Source of the DNA: LMUY01 sp965199165
Lineage (GTDB): Bacteria > Pseudomonadota > Alphaproteobacteria > Acetobacterales > Acetobacteraceae
DNA: 64,000 nt
Direction: 5' to 3'
NCBI GenBank assembly: GCA_965199165.1
Contig: OZ240681.1
Location: forward strand, 806,001 to 870,000
In this document: piece after piece, positions 53,890-62,391 of the stretch
How positions within the stretch are numbered: position 1 is the stretch's first letter
Layout: the number at the start of each line of letters is the position of its first letter
Program-made: the position numbers and the translations under genes
Notes under the pieces: model-generated
What the model saw: only the letters and a program-made list of their open reading frames with translations
Told to the model about the DNA's origin: nothing
The model's database searches: none

Positions 53890-55266
53890 GTGACGGCGCC
53901 CCTTCGGTCCTCTCGGCCGCCTGACCAGGTCGGCATGCCGTTCGACGCGCAGCTGGGGCGGCCCACGCCCGTCCGGGCGCCTGGCAGCCGGGCAGTGGTC
54001 GCCACGATCCTGGGCAACGCGCTCGAGGTGTTCGACTTCACCGTCTACGCCCTGTTCGCGGTCCAGATCGGCCGGGTGTTCTTCCCGAGCGCGTCGGCAT
54101 TCGGGCAACTGATGCTCTCCGTGGGCACGTTCGGGGTCGGGTTCATCGCGCGGCCGCTCGGCTCCCTGGTCATCGGCGCCTATGCCGACCGGGCGGGACG
54201 CAAACCCGCGCTCACCCTCACCATCCTGATGATGGCAGCGGGCACCGGGCTGCTCGGGGTCACCCCGGGCTACGCCACGATCGGGATCGCGGCGCCGCTG
54301 CTGGTCGTGTTGTCGCGGCTGCTGCAAGGCTTCTCCGCCGGCGGCGAGATCGGTGCGGCGACGACCTACCTCATCGAGATGGCGCCGCCGGACCGCCGCG
54401 GCCTGTATGGCAGCTGGCAGAGCGCCAGCCAGGGCATGGCGATCCTGGCCGGCGGCCTGGTCGGCTTCGTCGCCTCGCTGCTGCTGACGCCGGCGCAGTT
54501 GGGGGAGTGGGGCTGGCGCATCCCGTTCCTGTTCGGCCTGCTGATCGCGCCCGTCGGCTTCTACATCCGCAGCCAGCTCGAGGACACGGCGGAGCCTGGC
54601 GGCGCGGGTTCGGGCGCCGTGCTGTCCCAGCTCCTCGGGGAATACCGCCGCGAGCTGCTGCTGGCGACGGCCAGCATCATCGGCCCCACCATCTCGGTCT
54701 ACGTCATCTCCAGCTACATGACGACGTATGCGATCACCGTGCTCAAGCTGCCGACCTCGACCGCGCTGCTCGCCGGGCTGGTGGCGGGGGTGGCCGCGTT
54801 GGTGGGCGGGCTGTCCGGCGGCTACCTGTCGGACCGCGTCGGCCGCAAGCCGCTGACGATCATCCCGCAGGCGCTGATCGTGCTGCTGGTCTATCCGGCC
54901 TTCCTCCTGGTGACGGAGCTGCGGACCGGGACGGCGCTGATGGCCATGATCGCCGTGCTGACGCTGCTGCGCTCGCCCAGCAGCGCCGTGGTGATCGTGC
55001 AGGTCGCCGAGTGCTTCCCCAAGGCCATCCGCACGACCGGCCTGTCCATCGCCTACGGGGTGGCGGTGACGGTGTTCGGCGGCACGGCGCAGATCGTCGT
55101 CACCTGGCTGCTCGGCACGACGGGCAACCCGATGTCGCCTGCCTGGTACCTGGTGGCGGCCAACGCCGTCTCGCTGCTGGCCCTCATCCTGCTCAGGCCA
55201 CGGCCGCAGGCGGACCTGATTCCGCCGCGGCACCCCGCAACCCCCGACTGGAGCGAACAACGATGA
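53890..55266 (+). CDS. MFS metabolite:H+ symporter (MHS family)
   Basis: A 458-residue carrier with 12 helices. It carries RAVVATILGNALEVFDFTVY, the MHS-family start; ADRAGRKPALTLTI, the loop 2-3 motif; and RLLQGFSAGGEIGAATTYL, the diagnostic helix-4 block. A repeat of the motif is DRVGRKPLTIIP. GTG start chosen because GGTGGAG lies seven bases upstream; ATG at 53935 is an alternative. Stop overlaps the M20 hydrolase start (ATGA), so it probably imports that enzyme's substrate. Confidence 0.88.
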   Translation: MTAPLRSSRPPDQVGMPFDAQLGRPTPVRAPGSRAVVATILGNALEVFDFTVYALFAVQIGRVFFPSASAFGQLMLSVGTFGVGFIARPLGSLVIGAYADRAGRKPALTLTILMMAAGTGLLGVTPGYATIGIAAPLLVVLSRLLQGFSAGGEIGAATTYLIEMAPPDRRGLYGSWQSASQGMAILAGGLVGFVASLLLTPAQLGEWGWRIPFLFGLLIAPVGFYIRSQLEDTAEPGGAGSGAVLSQLLGEYRRELLLATASIIGPTISVYVISSYMTTYAITVLKLPTSTALLAGLVAGVAALVGGLSGGYLSDRVGRKPLTIIPQALIVLLVYPAFLLVTELRTGTALMAMIAVLTLLRSPSSAVVIVQVAECFPKAIRTTGLSIAYGVAVTVFGGTAQIVVTWLLGTTGNPMSPAWYLVAANAVSLLALILLRPRPQADLIPPRHPATPDWSEQR

Positions 55267-56450
55267 AGATCGACCTGGACGCGATCGCCTCCTACACCGA
55301 CGAGCTGACCGCGATCCGCCACGACATCCACCGCCATCCGGAACTGGGCCTGGAAGAGGTCCGCACGTCCAAGCTGGTCGCCGACACGCTGCGGTCCTGG
55401 GGCATCGAGGCGGATGTCGGGCTGGCGCGCACCGGCGTGGTCGCGACGGTGACCGGGCGGCGCCCGGGCCAGCGGGCGATCGCGCTGCGGGCCGACATGG
55501 ACGCGCTGCCGCTGGAGGAGAAGACCGGCCTGCCCTACGCCTCCCAAACGCCCGGGCGCATGCACGCCTGCGGGCATGACGGGCACACCACGATGCTGCT
55601 CGGCGCCGCGCGCTACCTGAAGGAGCATGGCGATTTCGCCGGCACCGTGCACCTCATCTTCCAGCCCGGCGAGGAGGGTCAGGGCGGCGGCCGCATCATG
55701 GTGGAGGAGGGGTTGTTCGACCGCTTCCCTTGCGATGCGGTGTATGGCCTGCACAACAAGCCCGGCTACGAGGTCGGCACCTTCGCCACCCGGCCCGGCC
55801 CGATGCTCGCCGCCGCCGACCGGTGGGTGGCCACCTTCCGCGGCACCGGCGGGCATGGCGGCTCGGCGCCGCATCTCGGCACCGACCCTACCATCCCGCT
55901 GGCCCACTTCATCCTGGGCGTGCAGGGCATCATCGGGCGCAACGTCCCCGCGCTGCAGACGGCCGTGCTGTCGATCGGGCATATCCTGGCCGGGCAGACG
56001 GGGGCTGGCAACGTGATGCCGTCCCAGGTGGTCGTCGAAGGCACCGCCCGCAGCTACCTCCCCGCGATCCGCGACCTGCTGGAGCGCCGGCTGGGCGAAC
56101 TGGCCCACAACTTCGCCGCGGCGCAGGGCTGCGAGGGCACGGTGGTGTACGAGCGCAACTATCCCCCGCTGGTCAACGCCGCCGAGCAGGTGGGCGTGGC
56201 CGTGAAGGCGGCGCGCGCCATGGTCGGCCACGATGCGGTGGACGACGCGATGACGCCGATTACCGCGGGGGAGGATTTGTCGTTCATGCTCGAGAAGAAG
56301 CCCGGCATGATGATGATGATCGGCAATGGCGGCGGGGCTGACGGGAAGTTCCACAACGTCCACACGCCGCATTACGACTTCAACGACGCCCTCCTGCCGC
56401 TGGGCGTGCGCTACTGGGTCAGCCTGGTGGCGGAAGAACTCGGCAGCTGA
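55263..56450 (+). CDS. M20-family amidohydrolase (hippurate-hydrolase-like)
   Basis: A 395-residue M20D metallohydrolase. It shows IRHDIHRHPELGLEEVRTS, MHACGHDGHTTMLLGAARYL with metal-binding Cys/His, IFQPGEEGQGGGRIM with Glu ligands, and HNVHTPHYDFND with the C-terminal His. Substrates of this group are N-acyl amino acids (hippurate, N-acetyl derivatives) or indole conjugates. It is co-translated with the MHS carrier, so uptake and deacylation of an N-acyl amino acid is a reasonable joint role. Confidence 0.9.
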   Translation: MKIDLDAIASYTDELTAIRHDIHRHPELGLEEVRTSKLVADTLRSWGIEADVGLARTGVVATVTGRRPGQRAIALRADMDALPLEEKTGLPYASQTPGRMHACGHDGHTTMLLGAARYLKEHGDFAGTVHLIFQPGEEGQGGGRIMVEEGLFDRFPCDAVYGLHNKPGYEVGTFATRPGPMLAAADRWVATFRGTGGHGGSAPHLGTDPTIPLAHFILGVQGIIGRNVPALQTAVLSIGHILAGQTGAGNVMPSQVVVEGTARSYLPAIRDLLERRLGELAHNFAAAQGCEGTVVYERNYPPLVNAAEQVGVAVKAARAMVGHDAVDDAMTPITAGEDLSFMLEKKPGMMMMIGNGGGADGKFHNVHTPHYDFNDALLPLGVRYWVSLVAEELGS

Positions 56451-56474
56451 GCCGTCTGGCCTGCCCGCACGCTC

Positions 56475-57329
56475 TTGACCCGCGCCAAGCAGTGGGCCGA
56501 GGCCGTTGCGACCGGCATCCTCCTGGCGTTGGCGGCAACGCCGTTCGTCGCCCCGTTCCCCGAACCGCCGGCATTCGGGCGCGGGGCCGCCGCCATCGTC
56601 GCGACCGTCCCTGTCCTGGCGGTGGTGGGCGTGACATCCAGGGCGGATCCGGCACGGCGGCAGCGGATCCTCCGTCGCGCCGGCCTCCTGCTCGCCATCA
56701 GCGCCGCCGCAGTGGTCGCCCGTATCCTCCTGGCAGGGGACATCAGCGCCAAGGTCCCGACCGCGGACATCCTGCCCAAGCTGTTCGCCTTGCAGGGCGA
56801 GGACGTCGATGACGCCGTCCTCTACGAGGTGTGGGTAGAGCTTTGGCTGCTCTGCGCGGCCGTGACGGCCTCCGCCGTCGCACTGCGTCGCGGCAGGCGG
56901 CGCCCACAGGGCCCGGCTGCTCCAGCCCCGCCCCGGGCGGCGCCATGGAACGCCGCCACGATCGTGCTCTGGCTCGTCGGCTTGGCGGCGCTTGCGGGCG
57001 CCGTGCTCGACGGCCACTGGACGACGGCGTTCCTCGACCGCGCTGTCCACGTGACCGGTCGCATCGCCGACCCAGAGCCGCACCCGCGCATCCGGTTCAC
57101 GACCACGGAGGGCGTCGTCGTCGAGTTCACGCAGGACGGGTACGTTTCGCGCGCCTTGGGCGAGGCGGTGCCGGTGGCCTACCTTGCGCCCGACCCACCC
57201 GGCACGGCGCGGGCCGATACGGTCTGGGCCAATTGGAGCGACGTGTTCGGCTTGCTGTGGGTCGGCCTGGGCTTCACGCTGTTCCCGTTCTACGGCTTGC
57301 GCGCCAGGTTCCGCGTCGGGCGATGGTGA
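56475..57329 (+). CDS. Hypothetical membrane protein with DUF3592-like C-terminal part
   Basis: A 284-residue protein with about five hydrophobic segments. Its later part (RAVHVTGRIADPEPHPRIRF, then FTTTEGVVVEFTQDGYVSR and VPVAYLAPDPPGTARADT) follows the beta-rich DUF3592 pattern: extra-membrane strands before a final helix. TTG start with no good ribosome site, so the N-terminus is uncertain. Function unknown; 17 bases before the next hypothetical gene. Confidence 0.65.
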   Translation: MTRAKQWAEAVATGILLALAATPFVAPFPEPPAFGRGAAAIVATVPVLAVVGVTSRADPARRQRILRRAGLLLAISAAAVVARILLAGDISAKVPTADILPKLFALQGEDVDDAVLYEVWVELWLLCAAVTASAVALRRGRRRPQGPAAPAPPRAAPWNAATIVLWLVGLAALAGAVLDGHWTTAFLDRAVHVTGRIADPEPHPRIRFTTTEGVVVEFTQDGYVSRALGEAVPVAYLAPDPPGTARADTVWANWSDVFGLLWVGLGFTLFPFYGLRARFRVGRW

Positions 57330-57346
57330 GCTGAAGGGACGTGACG

Positions 57347-58156
57347 ATGCGCGGGGAGATGCGACGGATTGCGGCCTGGCTTGTCCTGCTCATGCTTCCG
57401 GGCGGCGTGATCGCGGCTGTGCCTCCTCCAGCCGCGACGGTGATCGCTTCCATCGACCTGTCGCGCCCGTTCGCCACGCGCTCGGCCTGGCGCTTCACCG
57501 CCACGCAGGCGCCGGAGATCGAGGACCCGTTCGGCGGGAGCGACGACAAAGTGCCCGGCGCCATCACCCTCTGCCTCAGCAAGGCCGACGCGGGATCGTG
57601 CGACCCGCAGTTGCAGGGCCGACTGGACAACACATCCGATGACGGCCTGTTCTCCGAGCGCCACTACCTGGACACGGCGGAGATCGTGCATCCGCACGGG
57701 GCCTCCGGCGCGCCGATCCTGCTGGTGGCGACGGCCAGCCTGCACAGCGGCGATGGCGACCAGTCCAAGCTGACGGAGGCGTTCGCATACGATGGCGGGG
57801 CGGACCGGTTCGTGCGCGTCTACGAGCATTCGACCGGGCGGAACAACAACCAGGAGGTGCGGTATATGGAGGCCGGGCCGCTGGCAGGCGCCATCATCGC
57901 GGTTGACCCGACCGAGACCGCGCCGTTCGGCTACTGGGTGTCCGTCAGTTCGCCGACGGCGTACGCCTATCGGGAGGTCTTGCGGTATCGCAGTGCCACC
58001 ACCTACGACGACGGCAACCCCTTGCCCGTGATCGATTCGGAGATGGCGAACATTGAACGGCGCCTCGGCCGGTGGCGTTCCGGAATGCCGCTCCCGCTTC
58101 CCGCACCGCCCTGCCCGAAGCCGCATCTGAAGGGCATGGAGCTGTGGTGCGAATGA
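57347..58156 (+). CDS. Secreted hypothetical protein
   Basis: A 269-residue protein with a signal peptide ending near GGVIAA/V. The mature part has beta-rich segments, for example ILLVATASLHSGDGDQSKLT and EVRYMEAGPLAGAIIAVDPT, and four Cys that could form two disulfides (CLSKADAGSC; PPCPKPHLKGMELWC). ATG chosen at 57347, seven bases after GAAGGGA. I do not recognise a family. Confidence 0.65.
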   Translation: MRGEMRRIAAWLVLLMLPGGVIAAVPPPAATVIASIDLSRPFATRSAWRFTATQAPEIEDPFGGSDDKVPGAITLCLSKADAGSCDPQLQGRLDNTSDDGLFSERHYLDTAEIVHPHGASGAPILLVATASLHSGDGDQSKLTEAFAYDGGADRFVRVYEHSTGRNNNQEVRYMEAGPLAGAIIAVDPTETAPFGYWVSVSSPTAYAYREVLRYRSATTYDDGNPLPVIDSEMANIERRLGRWRSGMPLPLPAPPCPKPHLKGMELWCE

Positions 58157-58338
58157 GGCGGCTGCCAGCAAGCGGAGCCCGTATTCGCGGAGCAAATGCG
58201 GGACGATCGAGCCCAAAGGGCATCGGCAGCCAACTGCCGGAGGGCCGCCAAGTCCGCGGTGCCCGCCGTCCCGCATGAGCAAGCGCTCATACGGGCTACG
58301 CCTCCGCTCGCTCCGAACCGCCTCCGTCGCCTTCATCC

Positions 58339-59001
58339 TCAAATCCGATGCTGGAACGGAAACGCCCTGCCGGTGCGTAACCGGTAGAGCCCGGCCGGCC
58401 GATGCGCGCCGACGCGACGGGCGTCGGCGGCCTCGACGATCCCCTGGTCGGTCATCTTGCGCCGGAACGAGGCCGGGTCGAGCCGGGTGCCCAGCACCTG
58501 CTGGTACACCGCATGCAGCTCCGTCAGGGTGAACAGCGGCGGCAGCAGGAAGGCCGGCAGCGCCGAATAGCTCGACTTGCCGCGCAGGCGGGCGACGGCG
58601 GCCTCGATCACCGCCGCGTGATCGAAGGCGAGCGGCGGCAGGGTGTCGACCGGGTGTAGCGACAGCGTTCCGTCGGCCGCCAACAGCTCGGCCTCGGGCA
58701 CCAACGTGAAATATGCGACCGTCAGCGACCAACCCCGCGGGTCGCGCGCCGCGCCGCTGAACGTGCCGAGCTGCTCCAGGAATCGGCAATCCACCCTCGC
58801 CTTGTCTTGCAGGATGCGGTGGGCCGAGGCTTCGAGCGTGCTGTCCTCCGGGACGTGGACGTAGCCGCCGGGCAGGGCTGCGACGCCGGCGAAGGGCGGC
58901 CGGTCCCGCTGCATCAGCCCCACCGACAGCACGCCCTGGCTGAGGGTCATCAGCACGGCGTCCACAGTGACGATCGGGGAGGGAAAGCTTCGCTTGGCCA
59001 T
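58339..59001 (-). CDS. nrtR: NrtR, Nudix-related repressor of NAD metabolism
   Basis: A 220-residue protein: N-terminal Nudix-like domain (about 10-140) and C-terminal winged helix (about 150-215) with FTLTELHAVYQQVLG, SFRRKMTDQGIVEA and RPAGLYRL, the NrtR signature. The Nudix box has lost the catalytic Glu pattern REUxEExGU; it reads RILQDKARV with a two-residue insertion before it, so it is a sensor, not a hydrolase. NrtR repressors bind ADP-ribose or related NAD derivatives to release DNA. Divergent from the NAD operon, with a palindrome six bases upstream of its own start, so likely autoregulated. Confidence 0.88.
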   Translation of the reverse strand: MAKRSFPSPIVTVDAVLMTLSQGVLSVGLMQRDRPPFAGVAALPGGYVHVPEDSTLEASAHRILQDKARVDCRFLEQLGTFSGAARDPRGWSLTVAYFTLVPEAELLAADGTLSLHPVDTLPPLAFDHAAVIEAAVARLRGKSSYSALPAFLLPPLFTLTELHAVYQQVLGTRLDPASFRRKMTDQGIVEAADARRVGAHRPAGLYRLRTGRAFPFQHRI

Positions 59002-59006
59002 CACAC

Positions 59007-59027
59007 TAATATGTAATTTGCATATTA
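59007..59027. promoter_or_regulatory. Candidate NrtR operator
   Basis: TAATATG-N7-CATATTA is a perfect 7-bp inverted repeat within 21 bases, in an AT-rich island between the divergent nrtR and prs-nadV operon. TTGCAT inside its right half could be the -35 of the operon promoter with CATACC at 59041 as a weak -10, so binding would block RNA polymerase. Confidence 0.7.
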
Positions 59028-59091
59028 CCTGAAACTAGCGCATACCCCTCGGGCAGGGCAATCACAAACTGGCCCAAGGAAGGATCACACC

Positions 59092-59889
59092 ATGCGCCTT
59101 CGCCTGAGTCTCGCCGGTCAAGCCATCCCGCTGCGATGCTTCACCTTCCCCGGTGGGGAAATCCAGGTGCGGATCGAGGCGCCAGCCGGGCCGGCCGAGC
59201 AGGTGACGATCCGCGCGGACCTCACCAACTCCGACACGCTCATGGCGCTGCTGCTGCTCACCGATGCGGTGCGCCGCCATTACGGCAACCCGGCGATCGA
59301 CCTGGTGTGCCCCTATTTGCCCTACGCCCGGCAGGACCGGGTGGCCTATCCGGGGGAGGCGCTGTCCGCCGCGGTGGCCTGCCGGCTGCTGAACAGGGAG
59401 GGCTACCGCTCGGTCGAGGTCTGGGACGCGCATAGCGACGTGTCGCTCGCCCTGCTGGAGCGGGTGCGCAACCGCCCGGCCAGTGACTTCGCCGCCGCCA
59501 TCGTCACCGCGCGCGACGTGGTGGTCGCACCCGACCTGGGCGCGGCCAAGCGTGCCGCCGGATGCGCCCGGCTCGCCGGCGCCACGCTGGTGCATGCGGA
59601 GAAGACCCGCAGCACCGACACGGGCGCCATCACCGGCACCGTCGTGCATAGCGGCCCCGTCGGCGAGCGGGACTTCCTGATCGTCGACGACATCTGCGAT
59701 GGCGGCCGCACCTTCACCGAGCTGGCAAAGGTGCTGCGCCCGCTGACGGCCGGCCAGGTCAAGCTCTACGTCACCCACGGCATCTTCAGCGCCGGGTTCG
59801 ACGCGCTGGCGGCCGACATCGACCGCATCTACGTGGCCAACCCGTTCCCGGCCGAGTTGCCCGGCTTCGTTCAAACCGTTGGAGCATAA
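59092..59889 (+). CDS. PRPP-synthetase-like enzyme of the NAD operon (short Prs)
   Basis: A 265-residue protein of the ribose-phosphate pyrophosphokinase family, about 45 residues shorter than housekeeping Prs. It keeps PYLPYARQDRVAYPGEALSA with the ATP-contact YARQDR, a His at VEVWDAHS where Prs has DLHA, and the PRPP-loop LIVDDICDGGRTF. The missing parts are allosteric-site regions. AAGGAAGGA precedes the ATG. Four bases before nadV, so it probably supplies PRPP (or a PRPP-like pyrophosphate, as in the phage Adps enzyme) to NadV. Confidence 0.83.
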   Translation: MRLRLSLAGQAIPLRCFTFPGGEIQVRIEAPAGPAEQVTIRADLTNSDTLMALLLLTDAVRRHYGNPAIDLVCPYLPYARQDRVAYPGEALSAAVACRLLNREGYRSVEVWDAHSDVSLALLERVRNRPASDFAAAIVTARDVVVAPDLGAAKRAAGCARLAGATLVHAEKTRSTDTGAITGTVVHSGPVGERDFLIVDDICDGGRTFTELAKVLRPLTAGQVKLYVTHGIFSAGFDALAADIDRIYVANPFPAELPGFVQTVGA

Positions 59890-59893
59890 GACG

Positions 59894-61381
59894 ATGCGCA
59901 TCTCCCCGCTGCACGCGACCGATTTCTACAAGACCGGCCACATCCGGCAGTATCCGCCGGGCACCAGCCTGGTCTATTCCAACTTCACCTGCCGCAGCGA
60001 CCGGCTGGCCGAGGTGCTGCCGGACTTCGACCACCGCGTGGTGTTCTTCGGCCTGCAGGGCCTGGCGCAATGGCTGCTGATCGATGCCTGGAACGCCGAG
60101 TTCTTCCACAAGCCGAAGGCGGAGGTGGTCGGCGCCTACCAGCGCCGCATGGACCTCTCGCTCGGGCAGGGCGCGGTCGACGTCAGCCACGTCGCCGCCC
60201 TGCACGACCTGGGCTACCTGCCGCTGCGCATCAAGGCGCTGCCGGAGGGCAGCCGGGTGGAGATGCGCGTCCCGCTGCTGACGGTCGTCAACACGCACCC
60301 GGACTTCTACTGGGTGACCAACTACATCGAGACGCAGCTCTCGGCGGAGCTGTGGAAGGCGATCACCTCGGCCACCATCGCCTACGAGTACCGCCGCCTG
60401 TTCACCCGCTATGCCGAGCGCACGGGCGCCGACAAGGCGATGCTCCCCTGGCTCGGGCATGATTTCTCCGCCCGCGGCATGTCGGGCATCAGCGACGGCG
60501 CCACCAGCGGCGCCGGGCACCTGCTGTCCTTCTGCGGCACCGACACCATCGCCGCGATCGACTACCTGGAGGCGACCTACCCGGATGCGGAACCGACGCT
60601 GATCGGCGGCTCCGTCCCCGCGACGGAGCATTCGGTGATGTGCATGGGCGGCGAGGATGACGAGATCGGCACCTTCCGCCGCCTGGTGACGCAGACGTAC
60701 CCGTCCGGCATCGTCAGCATCGTCAGCGACACGTGGGATTTCTGGCGGGTCATCACCGAGTATGCCGCGGCGTTGAAGCCCGAGATCCTGGCCCGCACGC
60801 CGGACGCGCTGGGCAACGCGAAGGTGGTGTTCCGCCCCGATAGCGGAGACCCCGTCGCCATCATCGCCGGCGACCCGGCGGCCACGCCCGGCAGCCCCGA
60901 GCACAAAGGCGCGGTCGAGTGCCTGTGGGACATCTTCGGCGGCACCACCACGCCGCAGGGCTACCGGGTGCTGAACCCCAGGGTGGGGATGATCTACGGC
61001 GACTCGATCACGCTGGACCGTGCCTCGCGCATCCTGGAGGCGCTGGCCGCCAAGGGCTTCGCGTCCGGCAACATGGTGTTCGGCATCGGCTCCTTCACCT
61101 ACCAGCACGTGACGCGGGACAGCTTCGGCACCGCCATCAAGGCCACGTTCGGCGTCGTCGGCGGGCAGGACCGGGTGCTGTTCAAGGCACCGAAGACCGA
61201 CACCGGCACCAAGAACTCCGCCCGCGGCCTGCTGCGGGTGGAGCGGGAGGACGGGCGCTTCGTGCTGCACGAGTTGCAGAGTTGGGAGCAGGAGGCGCAG
61301 GGCATGCTGCAGACCGTGTTCGAGGACGGCCGCATGGTCCGGGTCGAGGGCTTGTCCACGCTGCGCAACCGCCTGTGGTAA
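59894..61381 (+). CDS. nadV: Nicotinamide phosphoribosyltransferase NadV/NAMPT
   Basis: A 495-residue enzyme converting nicotinamide and PRPP to NMN. All landmark NAMPT residues are in place: ATDFYKTGHIRQYPPGTS (Asp/Tyr), HDFSARGMSG (Phe/Arg), GTDTIAA with the Asp that selects nicotinamide over nicotinate, ATEHSVM with the His that is phosphorylated, SIVSDTWDFW and VFRPDSGDP with the PRPP-contact Arg. It lets the cell rebuild NAD from nicotinamide without deamidation. Namat, the phage NARP1 enzyme, is a homologue and cannot be told apart here by eye. Confidence 0.92.
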   Translation: MRISPLHATDFYKTGHIRQYPPGTSLVYSNFTCRSDRLAEVLPDFDHRVVFFGLQGLAQWLLIDAWNAEFFHKPKAEVVGAYQRRMDLSLGQGAVDVSHVAALHDLGYLPLRIKALPEGSRVEMRVPLLTVVNTHPDFYWVTNYIETQLSAELWKAITSATIAYEYRRLFTRYAERTGADKAMLPWLGHDFSARGMSGISDGATSGAGHLLSFCGTDTIAAIDYLEATYPDAEPTLIGGSVPATEHSVMCMGGEDDEIGTFRRLVTQTYPSGIVSIVSDTWDFWRVITEYAAALKPEILARTPDALGNAKVVFRPDSGDPVAIIAGDPAATPGSPEHKGAVECLWDIFGGTTTPQGYRVLNPRVGMIYGDSITLDRASRILEALAAKGFASGNMVFGIGSFTYQHVTRDSFGTAIKATFGVVGGQDRVLFKAPKTDTGTKNSARGLLRVEREDGRFVLHELQSWEQEAQGMLQTVFEDGRMVRVEGLSTLRNRLW

Positions 61382-61392
61382 GGCTGGGATAG

Positions 61393-62391
61393 ATGGCAGA
61401 GATCACCCGCTTCTTCGGCTATCGGCACCTGCGCAGCGAGGCGGCGAGCACGGTCGTGGTGTTCCGCCGCGGCAAGCTGGTGCGGTCCGGCCGCGGCCTG
61501 GCCTTCTGGTTCAATCCGGATCGCACCAGCATCATGGAGATCCCGGCCGATGACCGGGACACCGATTTCGTGTTCCAGGCCCGCTCCCGCGACTACCAGG
61601 TGGTGACGGTCCAGGGCACCATCACCTGGCGCGCCGCGGAACCGGACGCGCTGGCCGCCCGGGTGGATTTCACGGTCGACCTGCGCACCGGCCGGTTGCG
61701 GACGGACCCGCTGGACCGGATCGCCAGCCTGCTGATCGGCCTGTCGCAGTATCAGGCCGCCCGCTACGTGGAGCACCGCACGGTCGCCGACTTGCTGGCC
61801 GAAGGGGCCGCGCCCATCCAGGACGGGATCGCCACCGCCCTGGCCGCCGACGGGCGGCTGCGCGAGATGGGGTTGTCCGTGGTGACCGTGCGGATCGCCG
61901 GCGTCAGCCCCAGCGCGGAGCTCGCCCGCGCGCTGGAGACGCCCACCTTCGAACGGGCGCAGGGTCTGGCGGACGAGGCTTCCTTCGCCCGTCGCGCCCA
62001 GGCGGTCGAGAAGGAGCGCGCCATCGCCGAGAACGAGCTCGGCACCAAGGTGGAGCTGGCGCGGCGCCAGGCCGCGCTGATCGCGCAGGAGGACGAGAAC
62101 GCCCGTCGCGTGGCCGAGGGCCGGGCCGAGGCCGGGCGCATCGCCGCGGCGGCGGACGCGGCCCGCATCCGGGTGGTGGAGGCGGCACGCAACGCCGCGG
62201 AGGGCGAGCGGCTGGCGCTGCTGCGCGACGTCGACCCGGCGGTGCTGCAGACGCTCACGCTGCGCGGCTTTGCCGAGAAGCTGACCAAGATCGACACGCT
62301 GAACATCACGCCGGACCTGACCGCGGCGCTGGGTGGCCTGCTCCGCGGCCCGGCGCCCGACGCTCCCAAGGCCCCCGTCCAGACCCGATGA
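61393..62391 (+). CDS. SPFH/band-7 domain protein
   Basis: A 332-residue protein. The N-terminal part resembles the SPFH/prohibitin domain (FRRGKLVRSGRGLAFWFNPD, then YQVVTVQGTITWRAAEPDAL), followed by an Ala/Glu/Arg-rich helix (about residues 190-275, for example VEKERAIAENELGTKVELAR) expected to form a coiled coil. It has no strong N-terminal membrane helix, unlike flotillin or HflK. SPFH proteins oligomerise as membrane scaffolds. Eleven bases after nadV and coupled (ATGA) to the NAD-kinase-like gene, so it may organise that enzyme at the membrane. Confidence 0.85.
   Translation: MAEITRFFGYRHLRSEAASTVVVFRRGKLVRSGRGLAFWFNPDRTSIMEIPADDRDTDFVFQARSRDYQVVTVQGTITWRAAEPDALAARVDFTVDLRTGRLRTDPLDRIASLLIGLSQYQAARYVEHRTVADLLAEGAAPIQDGIATALAADGRLREMGLSVVTVRIAGVSPSAELARALETPTFERAQGLADEASFARRAQAVEKERAIAENELGTKVELARRQAALIAQEDENARRVAEGRAEAGRIAAAADAARIRVVEAARNAAEGERLALLRDVDPAVLQTLTLRGFAEKLTKIDTLNITPDLTAALGGLLRGPAPDAPKAPVQTR

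Noticed and set aside
55053..57083. A 676-residue minus-strand open frame
   Set aside because: It is antisense to the MFS, M20 and DUF3592-like genes, with no motif or ribosome site.
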